A stretch of 64,000 nt of DNA, from contig NZ_FYDJ01000011.1 in the NCBI RefSeq assembly GCF_900187425.1, positions 62,001 to 126,000 of the forward strand, in the 5' to 3' direction. Position 1 is the first letter of the stretch. Each line of letters opens with the position of its first letter. This document shows positions 46,921 through 55,296 of this stretch, one piece after another. A model generated the notes under the pieces. The model ran no database searches. It worked only from the letters and a program-made list of their open reading frames with translations, and had not been told where the DNA came from. This DNA is from Pseudomonas sp. Irchel s3h14. Lineage in GTDB: Bacteria; Pseudomonadota; Gammaproteobacteria; Pseudomonadales; Pseudomonadaceae. Made by a program: the position numbers and the translations under genes.

Positions 46921-47594
46921 GTCCTGGCCTTGAAAAAACGCCGTGCGGATACTTTGGCTGGCTCCGGATGCTCGCTTTTGAAAATACAATCAGGATCCGT
47001 GTTCTTGAGGATATTGACCCCAACACCCAGCCAATTATCGGCGCCGATGACGACGTTATTGGCAATCGCCGAATTAACGCCAATGAAAGTATTTTTTCCG
47101 ACCGTGCAAAATCCGGAAATAACAGCGTGAGAGGAGATAAAGCAATTGTCCTCGATCACCGAATGATGGCCGATATGGTTTCCGCTCCAAAGCACGACGT
47201 TATTGCCAATTTTGACGAATGGCTGAATCGTATTATCTTCAAAGATAAAGCAGTGTTCGCCCAAAACCGCATTAGGCCATACAAACGCCCGGCTACTGAT
47301 ATAACTCGCTGGCCGATACCCCTTCGTCTTCGCTTCCTCGTATAACCGCGTCCTCAGCCGATTAAGCTGGGAGTAAACAAGCGCCGCGTAGAACTCGACC
47401 TGGTCGGGATCGAAGAAGCGCTCAATCTCCTCAAGCGGTACGACAGGTAGACCAAACAACTCATTACGTTCAAGAAATGCAGAGTTGACAGAGAAGCCGA
47501 CGACTTCGTATTCAGAGTCGTGAGTAAAGCATTCATAAGCCACCTCGGCGAAGGCACTGTCGCCCAGAATGACAACCTTTTTCGTCTTTATCAT
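46917..47594 (-). CDS. NeuD/PglD-family sugar acetyltransferase (left-handed beta-helix)
   Basis: A 225-residue protein. Residues 1-90 form a PglD-like Rossmann UDP/dTDP-sugar-binding domain (KVVILGDSAFAEVAYECF). The rest is hexapeptide repeats of a left-handed beta-helix (VWPNAVLGEHCFIFEDN, IQPFVKIGNNVVLWSG, CTVGKNTFIGVNSAIANN). The catalytic histidine is likely in GNHIGHHSVIED. It is the best candidate for N-acetylation of the FdtB amino sugar (an FdtC role), in competition with the FemAB-like protein. Confidence 0.8.
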   Translation of the reverse strand: MIKTKKVVILGDSAFAEVAYECFTHDSEYEVVGFSVNSAFLERNELFGLPVVPLEEIERFFDPDQVEFYAALVYSQLNRLRTRLYEEAKTKGYRPASYISSRAFVWPNAVLGEHCFIFEDNTIQPFVKIGNNVVLWSGNHIGHHSVIEDNCFISSHAVISGFCTVGKNTFIGVNSAIANNVVIGADNWLGVGVNILKNTDPDCIFKSEHPEPAKVSARRFFKART

Positions 47595-47603
47595 TTCCTG
47601 CTC

Positions 47604-48353
47604 TCAAGGTCTGATGATGAGGATATCTTCGCGCCGATTCGCCATCGGAAGTGCCTGGTCCTGCGGTAACAGATAGGCATCGAATCCCTGGAGCCGTGCC
47701 CGCTGGATGATCGACATCACGACGGCATCGTCAATCTGATCGTGCTCGATCTGGTTGAATTCGACGACAGGCGCCTCATCCGTCTTCATATAGTCTTTAT
47801 GAAAACTCACACCGGTTTCGCTGGAAAAAAAGCGTTTGCGCTTGGAAATATTGGGTATATCGCCTATCAACATCTGTCCGCCGGGCGCCAACAGGGAAAG
47901 CGAAACATCGAGAAATCGAAAGAAACCCACATCGACTAAGACATAGTGCAGCACGCTATAGCATAGGATCGCGTCGACCTTTCCTGCGTTTCCCGCAACC
48001 CAATCCGGGCATTGCGGATACATCGCTGGCACCTTTTCGATAAAGGACGCGCTCTCAAGCAGATCCAGCATTTCCTGGCTGTCGATCAGCGTCAAGGCAT
48101 GACTATTCAATGCGCACAGGTCGATCAACATCTTGGGCAGATCGCTACAGCCCGGACCGATATCGACAACTTGCTGGCCAGCTTTCTTCAGGTTGGTCAG
48201 CTTTGAGCAAATATCTTCGAAGATAACTGCTTCATAACCCTGACGATATGAGTCGGGAAACCCGATGCGCTCATATTTGGACAGCGACTCATCCTGTGCA
48301 AAGCGTCGGAAATCATCGAAGCCAACATGCTCAATTCGGTTAGGTGGCGCCAT
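47604..48353 (-). CDS. Class I SAM-dependent methyltransferase
   Basis: A 249-residue protein with SAM motif I VVDIGPGCSDLPKML, motif II (TLIDSQEMLDLL) and a CYSVLHYVLVD block. It is first in cassette A, read into the NeuD-like gene nine bases later. It probably methylates a sugar or the chain end, but the substrate is unknown. The ATG at 48353 is chosen over a TTG two codons upstream. Confidence 0.75.
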   Translation of the reverse strand: MAPPNRIEHVGFDDFRRFAQDESLSKYERIGFPDSYRQGYEAVIFEDICSKLTNLKKAGQQVVDIGPGCSDLPKMLIDLCALNSHALTLIDSQEMLDLLESASFIEKVPAMYPQCPDWVAGNAGKVDAILCYSVLHYVLVDVGFFRFLDVSLSLLAPGGQMLIGDIPNISKRKRFFSSETGVSFHKDYMKTDEAPVVEFNQIEHDQIDDAVVMSIIQRARLQGFDAYLLPQDQALPMANRREDILIIRP

Positions 48354-49146
48354 GTTCAATCCTCTAGAACAACACTTTCCCTTTACGCCGCAACGCTCGG
48401 GCCCATCTCTTTAATGTCGAAAGCGACAACCTGTGTCGGATCTCAGAAAAGCTGATCCCTGTCTCCCGCCAATTCAGGGGGGAGTCCATCACTTCCGGGA
48501 TCGCAGAAGCCCATCATCCCAGAAAAGATGAAACAATCCGAGGCGGCTCACAGAAAAAATGTCATCCGCCCCACCTGGACGGTAGCCGCCTGAGTGTTTT
48601 TCAGATACCAGACGAGTCGATCCAGAAAGTATTCGGCCTCGACGCGAGAGGCAAAAATGCCTCGCTCGATTTCGCTTTCGATCATGCGCACCCACGCTTG
48701 GGCATCAGCTTTTGTTTCGAAGGAGCTTCGGTCATCCATTGATCGGTGACTTCGAAAAGGAAATTCGGGTTTTCTGCCTGCGGCACGTCGGTAAAGCGAA
48801 TGCACCAATAGACTTTGCCCTGGGCGATTTGGCTGGCCGTGTCCTGTTCGGTGTCCAGGAACACCTCGAAATTGATAATTGCGCCTTCGGGCACCAGATA
48901 GCGCATAAATGCGTCCAGGCCATCAGTCACATCCATACCTTCCACTACATGGACCTACCTTACTGGCAGACCGCCGGCTAAGTCGCTCAGCACGACGAAG
49001 CTTTCCGGGACCAGCGCTGGCGATGGTTTTCAGCCGACAAACGCACCGCAACCCGTTGGCCGAATTGCGGCGGATGTCCACTGCTGTTGGCGCTGATATC
49101 GGGAAAACTACCGATACTTTTACTTCGTACTTGTCGAAAGAGCGTA
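48354..49146. other. Junction of accessory DNA with broken open frames
   Basis: About 790 bases with no complete recognisable gene. It holds an integrase-like fragment (48548-48739) and an overlapping open frame on the minus strand at 48682-48945 (87 residues, containing IINFEVFLDTEQDTASQI), which I do not recognise. This is likely the scar where cassette A was inserted. Confidence 0.5.
48548..48739 (-). pseudogene. Fragment resembling the N-terminal domain of a tyrosine integrase
   Basis: The stretch SFETKADAQAWVRMIESEIE followed by RGIFASRVEAEYFLDRL has the pattern of the SAM-like N-terminal arm of phage/island integrases (TK..A..W....E.EI.RG.F..R.EAE). No catalytic domain follows: the frame ends after about 64 residues and no R...HxxR...Y is seen nearby. 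Recognised by eye only. Confidence 0.4.
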
Positions 49147-49371
49147 ATGATCTGCACTGATGCATTGAATCTCGGAATCAATGTCGGTAAAGACTATGCA
49201 GTTGTGGACAGGTCCGGGAAAAGCTTAGGGTGGTTTAGTTATGTAGGCCCTATGCTCAAGGCTCAACTGTTGGAGGCTACAGCCGTCCCGGAACTTCGCC
49301 AACATGCTCGTGCATTGGCTACTCAAGTTGCTCAGGCTTTCAATGCGCCCGTGGAGTCGAACTCGATATAG
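49147..49371 (+). CDS. Small hypothetical protein
   Basis: A 74-residue frame, MICTDALNLGINVGKDYAVV onward, with a GAAAGAG ribosome-binding sequence before the ATG. It has no membrane helix and is mildly amphipathic at the C-terminus (ELRQHARALATQVAQAF). I do not recognise it. Amino-acid composition and codon use look protein-like, and a terminator follows at 49403-49444. Confidence 0.4.
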   Translation: MICTDALNLGINVGKDYAVVDRSGKSLGWFSYVGPMLKAQLLEATAVPELRQHARALATQVAQAFNAPVESNSI

Positions 49372-49402
49372 TCGTTTTCTCCAGGCATTAAGCAGACTTG
49401 CC

Positions 49403-49444
49403 AAAACCCCCAACCGTACCAGATGGATCAAGTACGGCTGGGGG
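49403..49444 (-). terminator. Terminator at the end of cassette B
   Basis: CCCCCA-A-CCGTAC pairs with GTACGG-C-TGGGGG (12 pairs, one mismatch). On the minus strand the stem is followed by TTTT, ending the transcript of the gene that stops at 49476. Confidence 0.75.
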
Positions 49445-49475
49445 AGGGTGAGTTTAGGGGTTCAGTAAATCGGGT

Positions 49476-52070
49476 TCATCGGTAGGCGGTGGGATTGATG
49501 TAGCCAGGCCCCTTGCCATTCAGAAAACGCTTGACCAGGTCTGTGTACTCCTCGTCGGTTATGTCCCTCACCCTTTGGTACGCGCGCACTTCTATATTGT
49601 CGCCCATTGGGAAGGTGGTGGGAGTCGGCGCAACAGCTGCGCCGATACCTGTTCCACTGATCACGTCTTTTTGAGCTATTTCTAAAGTAGATTGCTGGCC
49701 GGGCGGCATGTGTGTTTGAAAAGGCACACCGACCAGAAAGATCTCGCACTGTCTGATAGCTGGCATGGGTGGGCCGTTGACACTGTCTATCTGCCCCAGC
49801 TGGATCAATCGTTGATCATAAGCATGTTTAGTGACAGTCGGCGCTATTTGCCAAATTTCGTTGAGAACCCCTAGATTTATCGTCTTGCTAGAGGCAAGCA
49901 AGCAAAATTTCTTGTTCTCATTCTCCGGTAATGCGAGCCAATGGGACAAGTCGATAAAGCCGCCTGCATACTGCTGATGTTGTGGCATCCAGTCTTCGTA
50001 AGAGGCAAAAGCAGTGGCTTCGAACTTCTCCCTGGATAGCGTCGTCACAGTGCTGCCTATGACTAGGAGGAGGGTAAGGCAAATCGGCGCCATCGGACCA
50101 AAGCGACGAGCCAACAGTATGGATAGCCCAGCTAGGCACGTCCCCAACAAGGGCATGAGCAGGAAAAAGTGATGGTGTCCTGGACTTTGAACTTGGAGAA
50201 ACAATATGCAAGCAATACACGTCGATACACTGAGAAGGAAGAAAAGACGCGTGGATTTACCTTGACGGTACAACAACGTGGCTCCTACGACGCATAGTAG
50301 AGGGACGATGTAGCCGAATACGGCTCCGAAAAGTTTAATATCGGAACTTAGTGAATACTGATAGGACGCGTACAAAGTCGAGTAGTCGTGTTGACCAAAA
50401 TCTTGCGACCAGACAAACAGAACCCAACTCAACAGAGGTAATGCGGCAAAAGCCATTAGCACAGCAGCGCTTACGGCGCGAAACGCTACCATTCCTTGAG
50501 AGGATTGAGCGCGAAGTATCTCAATCAGTACCAGGACGAACAGGGAGCAAGCTATCCCTGCGGCAGCAAACACATACCAACGCCGAAAAACGAACATCAG
50601 ACTGAAGAGTACGCCAAGACTGATGCTGGCTCGCAATAGCGTCTTAGATACCTTCCAGGGCTGCGCCTTATCGTCTTCTACCCTGATAGCATCGACCAAG
50701 GTCGAGGCGCTTAACAATGCGCCAACAAACATGATGACACCACCGATGTCCGGCATCAGGAAAAGCGTTGTCGCGAAGAAGAGAGGTAGGCCAAAAAAGA
50801 CTGGGAAGCTCGCTAGGATCCATCCGCTTCGCAGCGATGCATCGCCAGTTAGAGGGGGATTGCCTTCAATTAGCCTCTTGGCAAGGTAGGCCACCATTAT
50901 ATAGGCCGGAACGGCATAAAGCGCCGTGATGGTGAGTGAGTAGTTGAGTCGGGTTGGGTACCCTGTCACGAGACTCAACAACGCTGGCAACACCGATGGC
51001 AGCATTGAGTAATCCGTAGCATAAGTGGACGACAACATGCCTATGGCTCGTGCCCACGAGCCTGCTTTGAATAGTTCGTACAACGTCTCGGTTTTTTCCC
51101 AGTAATTTCGGAAATCCCAGAAAAATACGTATGAAGTCTTGCTTTCGGACCAATAGGCCAGAAGCACCAAGCAGGCGAGTACCAAAACGTAAAAGAAAAG
51201 GGTTCGCGAGGATGCGGTTTTCCGGCTGGCTGCGGAGCCCGTGGTAGAAAAGTTGAGGTTGAGAATCAGGAACAGTCCAACAACGAAGAAACCGATGCAC
51301 ACGAGCATCACTTTCCCGATTAATTTGGCATGGGTGTGCCAGTTCAAAATCTGGAATCCAACTATCGTGGCATCAAAATCAGGTGTGCTTCCAGGAGGCC
51401 CGCATCCCAGCGTCACTTTGATCGAAGCAATGCCGGCGTCCATCCGTACGGCTTTCTCAATCCACTTGTCTTTCAGGAAACTTTCCTGGGAAATCATGAA
51501 GGTCTGTGAATAGCCAAGATTGCCTTTTGCGTCAAAGGCACTGAGTTCGACAGAAATGCCATCACTCGCAGTGGGGGTGCCGTCGGCTTGGAATAAAGCT
51601 TTTGGGGGTTTGGTGAACAGCAGCTTGACCTTGCCGGGGTGGGACGCAAATGTGGCCACCACGGAGTTTAAAACGACTGCTGTTCTGTACGCGGGGTGCA
51701 TATTGTAGCCACTGACCGTGCGGCCCCAAGCGATTACGCCGGAGGGTTTGACATCTTCTATTTGCGTGCCGTCTGAGTAGTGCGCTTGAGCAACATCCCC
51801 AGACTGAACTTCAATATCGGATGAGGCGTATAATCCCCATCCAAGCAGGAACGTGGCGCCAAGCAACCAATATTTAACAGCCCCCATTTCTCGGAAGGGT
51901 TGGCGGATCAAGAAAAATGCCAGGATGAAGATGGTAATGGCGAGACCGGTACTGAGCATGCGCACGCTATAGGGTAACGCGGCCAGCTCTTGGTAAAACG
52001 CGACGGACACCGGTCCCAGGATCAAAACTCCAATCACTGCGGATATTATCAGAAATGTTTTACTGGGCAT
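49476..52070 (-). CDS. Large polytopic membrane protein, probable GT-C glycosyltransferase
   Basis: An 864-residue protein. Two helices lie at the N-terminus (about 5-60), then a roughly 170-residue extracytoplasmic beta-rich domain containing SGDVAQAHYSDG and LGCGPPGSTPDF. About ten more helices span residues 250-680, and a C-terminal soluble domain carries HWLALPENENKKFCLLASS. The layout fits periplasm-facing, polyprenyl-phosphate-sugar-using GT-C enzymes, and the gene ends an operon with GtrB- and GtrA-like proteins that supply such donors. No DxD or ED motif can be firmly assigned, so the activity is inferred from topology and context. Confidence 0.65.
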   Translation of the reverse strand: MPSKTFLIISAVIGVLILGPVSVAFYQELAALPYSVRMLSTGLAITIFILAFFLIRQPFREMGAVKYWLLGATFLLGWGLYASSDIEVQSGDVAQAHYSDGTQIEDVKPSGVIAWGRTVSGYNMHPAYRTAVVLNSVVATFASHPGKVKLLFTKPPKALFQADGTPTASDGISVELSAFDAKGNLGYSQTFMISQESFLKDKWIEKAVRMDAGIASIKVTLGCGPPGSTPDFDATIVGFQILNWHTHAKLIGKVMLVCIGFFVVGLFLILNLNFSTTGSAASRKTASSRTLFFYVLVLACLVLLAYWSESKTSYVFFWDFRNYWEKTETLYELFKAGSWARAIGMLSSTYATDYSMLPSVLPALLSLVTGYPTRLNYSLTITALYAVPAYIMVAYLAKRLIEGNPPLTGDASLRSGWILASFPVFFGLPLFFATTLFLMPDIGGVIMFVGALLSASTLVDAIRVEDDKAQPWKVSKTLLRASISLGVLFSLMFVFRRWYVFAAAGIACSLFVLVLIEILRAQSSQGMVAFRAVSAAVLMAFAALPLLSWVLFVWSQDFGQHDYSTLYASYQYSLSSDIKLFGAVFGYIVPLLCVVGATLLYRQGKSTRLFFLLSVSTCIACILFLQVQSPGHHHFFLLMPLLGTCLAGLSILLARRFGPMAPICLTLLLVIGSTVTTLSREKFEATAFASYEDWMPQHQQYAGGFIDLSHWLALPENENKKFCLLASSKTINLGVLNEIWQIAPTVTKHAYDQRLIQLGQIDSVNGPPMPAIRQCEIFLVGVPFQTHMPPGQQSTLEIAQKDVISGTGIGAAVAPTPTTFPMGDNIEVRAYQRVRDITDEEYTDLVKRFLNGKGPGYINPTAYR

Positions 52071-52163
52071 TATTGAATTCCATTGCCTTGTTTTTGCCGT
52101 GTAAGTTGACGTTCATGGAGTAGCAGGCGGGCTGCTACGCTTTATGGCGATAGGCCGGGTCGG

Positions 52164-52577
52164 TTACTGACGGGTACTTTTGGAAGCCAGGGCGGGCGAG
52201 AATACATAAAAGCGTGTCAAGGCATACATGGCCAGAGTGTAGACGATCGCGGCGACAATCTGAGCCAGTATCGCCGCTAACTCAAGTTTTTCCAAAGCTA
52301 TGTGCAGAGCAATAAAGTTCAAAGCGAATGCGCCCAAGAACGCAATCAAGTAGCGCACGCTTTCTTTTACGAAGTTTCCGTTACTACGAAATACGATCTT
52401 TTTGGACAATATAAATCCCAATATAAACCCTGCGGCATAGCCGGAAATATTGGCGGCGGAAGGCGAGAAGCCGGCCCACATTGCCAAAAATATGACTGCA
52501 AAGCCCACCAGGGTGTTGAATGCGCCGCTTCCAATATAACGCCCAAGGTATGTCGACTCAGCCTGCCATCTGGACAT
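52164..52577 (-). CDS. GtrA-family flippase-like membrane protein
   Basis: A 137-residue protein with four membrane helices. GRYIGSGAFNTLVGFAVIF at the start and KIVFRSNG in the middle are GtrA-family marks. GtrA proteins are thought to move undecaprenyl-phosphate-glucose to the periplasm. Overlaps the upstream methyltransferase by 20 bases. Partner of the GtrB-like enzyme two genes upstream. Confidence 0.87.
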   Translation of the reverse strand: MSRWQAESTYLGRYIGSGAFNTLVGFAVIFLAMWAGFSPSAANISGYAAGFILGFILSKKIVFRSNGNFVKESVRYLIAFLGAFALNFIALHIALEKLELAAILAQIVAAIVYTLAMYALTRFYVFSPALASKSTRQ

Positions 52578-53232
52578 AGTACTGAGCTCCTAATGGTAGG
52601 CGTTTTAGCCAAGGTTCAAGTTTGCGCAGGAAGGCAAGTTGCTTGGGGAAGAACAATGTGTAGGAGTGTTGCTCTGAGGCATAACCGGCCTTCCGCGCGA
52701 GATCGAGGGCTGTGCTGAGATTCAGCATCTCGGCATCGGCATCGAACGGGCAGCGTTCAAAAATCCAGCGTGTCATTGGGTTGTAAGGGTTATGTTCAAA
52801 CATGAACATTTGCCCCTTGGTACTTAACGACTTTCGGCAAAGTACCAGCGCGGGCAGACGTTCTGCTACTGGAATGTGATGAAAGACATTGGCGGCTATG
52901 ATGGCGTCAAACTGAATATCGCCCAGGGTCGACCAGTCCGAAAACAGCAAGGCTTCCGGTAATTGATTCGACGCGACCTTCAAGGACTCAGGAGAGACGT
53001 CGTAGCCCCATATTTCGCTATCCGGGAAATAGTTTTTCAGGAACTGCAGACTTCTGCCTGCGCCACAACCAAAGTCGAGGATGCGGGTGACCTTTTTGCC
53101 TTTCAGGCGGGAAGCCATAAGCGCTATCTTATACTCGGCAAAGTAAGCGTCTTCATTCAACGCGTTTGGGATGGTTTCGCCAAGAACCTTGTCATATTCA
53201 TCCGCAAACTTATCAAACTCGGGTTTGTTCAT
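52558..53232 (-). CDS. Class I SAM-dependent methyltransferase
   Basis: A 224-residue protein. SAM motif I ILDFGCGAGRSLQFL is near residue 50, followed by GYDVSPESLKVA and AANVFHHIPVAERLPAL. It sits between GtrB-like and GtrA-like genes with overlaps at both ends. It may methylate the side-branch sugar or the lipid-linked intermediate; substrate unknown. Confidence 0.78.
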   Translation of the reverse strand: MNKPEFDKFADEYDKVLGETIPNALNEDAYFAEYKIALMASRLKGKKVTRILDFGCGAGRSLQFLKNYFPDSEIWGYDVSPESLKVASNQLPEALLFSDWSTLGDIQFDAIIAANVFHHIPVAERLPALVLCRKSLSTKGQMFMFEHNPYNPMTRWIFERCPFDADAEMLNLSTALDLARKAGYASEQHSYTLFFPKQLAFLRKLEPWLKRLPLGAQYYVQMAG

Positions 53233-54193
53233 GTAATCCCGTTCCTTGCCATGTAGTACTGCCGATAGTGAATTGCTGTTTGCAGTTTAATTTCAAATAC
53301 GTTCGGCCGAGGTATTCACCCACCATTCCTATGCATAAAGTCTGCACGCCGCCGATAAATAACATTACCGCGATCAGCGATGCCCACCCCGGAGGATATT
53401 CGGGATGTAATACTTTAGCCACAATCACAAAAACAGCGGTCACCAAGCTGAGTGCAGCCAGGGTAAAACCGAGGTAGGTGGCAATTCTCAAAGGCAAAAT
53501 CGAGAAGCTTGTGGCCATTTTCAGCCAAAGCGATAACAGACGGCGAAAGTTATAGTTACTTTCACCTTCGTGCCGCGCAAGGTGGATGATATCAATGGCT
53601 GTAATGGACTGTGTGACATCCAGGATCAAGCCGTCGATATAGGCATAGGGGCCATGGTACTTGATAACCTCTTCGACGATCTCTCGCCGCATGGCCTTGA
53701 ATGAGGAAAGGTATAGGCCTTTAGGTTTGTCCAGTAATATCGTAGCGACATAGTCGTTGAAGCGACTGCCTGCCTTTTTCCACCAGGCATGCTGCCGATT
53801 TAGGTACCGTGTGTAGCAGACGTCATAACCATTTTCGAGTGCTCGTACCATTTCTCCGAGCGCGCTGGGAGGGTGCTGGAGATCATCATCCATGATCGCG
53901 ACAAATTGGCCGCGAACGTGATTCAGACCTGCCATGATTGCATTGTGTTGCCCGGCGTTTTTTCGTAAGTTGATACCGCGGATGAAATCATGAGTCGCGG
54001 CCAGAGACTGAATGACTGCCCAGCTATTATCGGGGCCTGCGTCATTCACGAGGATGAGTTCGAACGAACCTGAAAGCCCCTCTTTAACCATTGCGTCCTG
54101 TGTTTGCTGTACCAGCGTCGGCAAAATGGCAGCGCTTCGGTATACCGGCACAACGATAGACAACTTTATATATTTATCTTCTATGATCATCAT
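53213..54193 (-). CDS. GtrB-like bactoprenol glycosyltransferase (GT2)
   Basis: A 326-residue enzyme. The GT-A domain begins LSIVVPVYRSAAILPTLVQQ, carries the metal motif AIMDDDLQHPP, and has the RKNAGQHNAIMAGLNH block of DPMS/GtrB-type transferases. Two C-terminal helices (about 232-295) anchor it. It makes polyprenyl-phosphate-sugar in the cytoplasmic leaflet. First gene of cassette B. The set GtrB-GtrA plus a specific GT-C enzyme matches serotype-conversion modules. Confidence 0.88.
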   Translation of the reverse strand: MMIIEDKYIKLSIVVPVYRSAAILPTLVQQTQDAMVKEGLSGSFELILVNDAGPDNSWAVIQSLAATHDFIRGINLRKNAGQHNAIMAGLNHVRGQFVAIMDDDLQHPPSALGEMVRALENGYDVCYTRYLNRQHAWWKKAGSRFNDYVATILLDKPKGLYLSSFKAMRREIVEEVIKYHGPYAYIDGLILDVTQSITAIDIIHLARHEGESNYNFRRLLSLWLKMATSFSILPLRIATYLGFTLAALSLVTAVFVIVAKVLHPEYPPGWASLIAVMLFIGGVQTLCIGMVGEYLGRTYLKLNCKQQFTIGSTTWQGTGLHEQTRV

Positions 54194-54916
54194 GTTCAGT
54201 CAGCAGTCTCACGGTTTTATCATTTTCTTACGAAAGCTCCGGGTCTTTCTCTCGCCCGATTCTATCAACTATCGACTCAACACACTGGCCGATATCTGAA
54301 TGACCTCTTTGCGTTATTGTCTGCGGATTGACTCAATTTTCGGGTTCTGTGCCAAGGGGCTCGGAACCACTCGGTTTGCCGGCTTCCAGGCTTGGACCCT
54401 GAGCCTCAGAAACTGCCACACGGGAATCAGAAGGGAAGGGACCGGATAACACTTCCTGAAGCCTTTGAGCCATTTTGCCCCCTTCCACTGACCAGGCGGC
54501 GGATGCCGCAAAAGGGCAACCTCCTTGAGCTATTGCGTCAATTCCGGCGACAGCAAAACCCGTTCCAGCGTACTCGCCAGTGCGTCAATTGTCGGTTCTG
54601 CCAACATTACGATGTCGTCGTTGAGCAGCTAATCGGTTAATCGGCGCGATTGCTGACAACCGGCATGCCCAGGTCATGATCTCGAGAGGCGGCAGCGACA
54701 GATTCGTTAGCGACAACACAAGCGCTGCATCGCAAGCTGTGCAGCTTAACAAGTTGATCGAGGTTCTGCAGCCCTGCATGCTCGCAGGCAAACGGGAACG
54801 TGTAGTGGTGACCATCACTACTGTCATATCGGAATGCGCTGTGAAAGCTCCGCCAGTACGAGAACGCCAAGGTCAAAAGCCCGTCTCGCCGGACATAAAA
54901 GAAGAAGATCGTTGGC
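54194..54916. other. Gene-free, scrambled DNA
   Basis: About 720 bases upstream of cassette B. Short frames on both strands are interrupted and lack ribosome-binding sites. Together with the lysozyme fragment that follows it looks like decayed phage or island DNA. The cassette-B promoter should lie in its left end. Confidence 0.45.
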
Positions 54917-55135
54917 ATTAAGCGTGTCGACGCGTTCATTGCGCAGATCGGCCATGAATCAGGCCAACTGATCTACATCCGCGAGCTTTGGGGGCGTACT
55001 CCGGCTCGGGCGAGCTATGAAGGCCGTAAGGACCTGGGCAATACCGAGGTTCGCGATGGGTTCCAATTCACGGAGCGCTTACGTTCGACATTGTCAGTAA
55101 GCGCACAACAATCAGATGTCACCGGTAGAGTTTGA
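54917..55135 (+). pseudogene. Fragment of a GH19 chitinase-like phage lysozyme
   Basis: The frame reads RVDAFIAQIGHESGQLIYIR, then ELWGRTPARASYEGRKDLGN and TEVRDGFQF. This is the catalytic-core pattern of GH19 endolysins (the first catalytic glutamate in GHESG, then YEGR..LGNT...DG..F). After GFQF the expected RGRG.IQ.TG segment is missing and the frame degenerates to a stop. There is no start codon either. Confidence 0.7.
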
Positions 55136-55221
55136 AAAGTATTACGCAATAAACTTGGGGGGTGGGTAAGAAAATCCGGGACAATTCAGCCTTTCTCAGG
55201 CCCGCTCCTCGGAGCGTAGCC

Positions 55222-55276
55222 GCTCCATAAACCCTGCTTCTTGGAAGGTGAGGTTTATGGAGCATTTACTTTTTTT
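55222..55276 (+). terminator. Hairpin with conserved loop, copy 2, with T-run
   Basis: GCTCCATAAACC pairs perfectly with GGTTTATGGAGC (12 bp) around the loop CTGCTTCTTGGAAGGTGA. ATTTAC and seven Ts follow, making it a good Rho-independent terminator on the plus strand. The loop matches copy 1 at 35365-35402. Confidence 0.7.
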
Positions 55277-55296
55277 AGCGGTGCCCTGCACTTGTG

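Noticed and set aside
54676..54921. 81-codon frame upstream of the lysozyme relic as a gene
   Set aside because: No recognisable family, no good ribosome-binding site, and it lies in decayed DNA.
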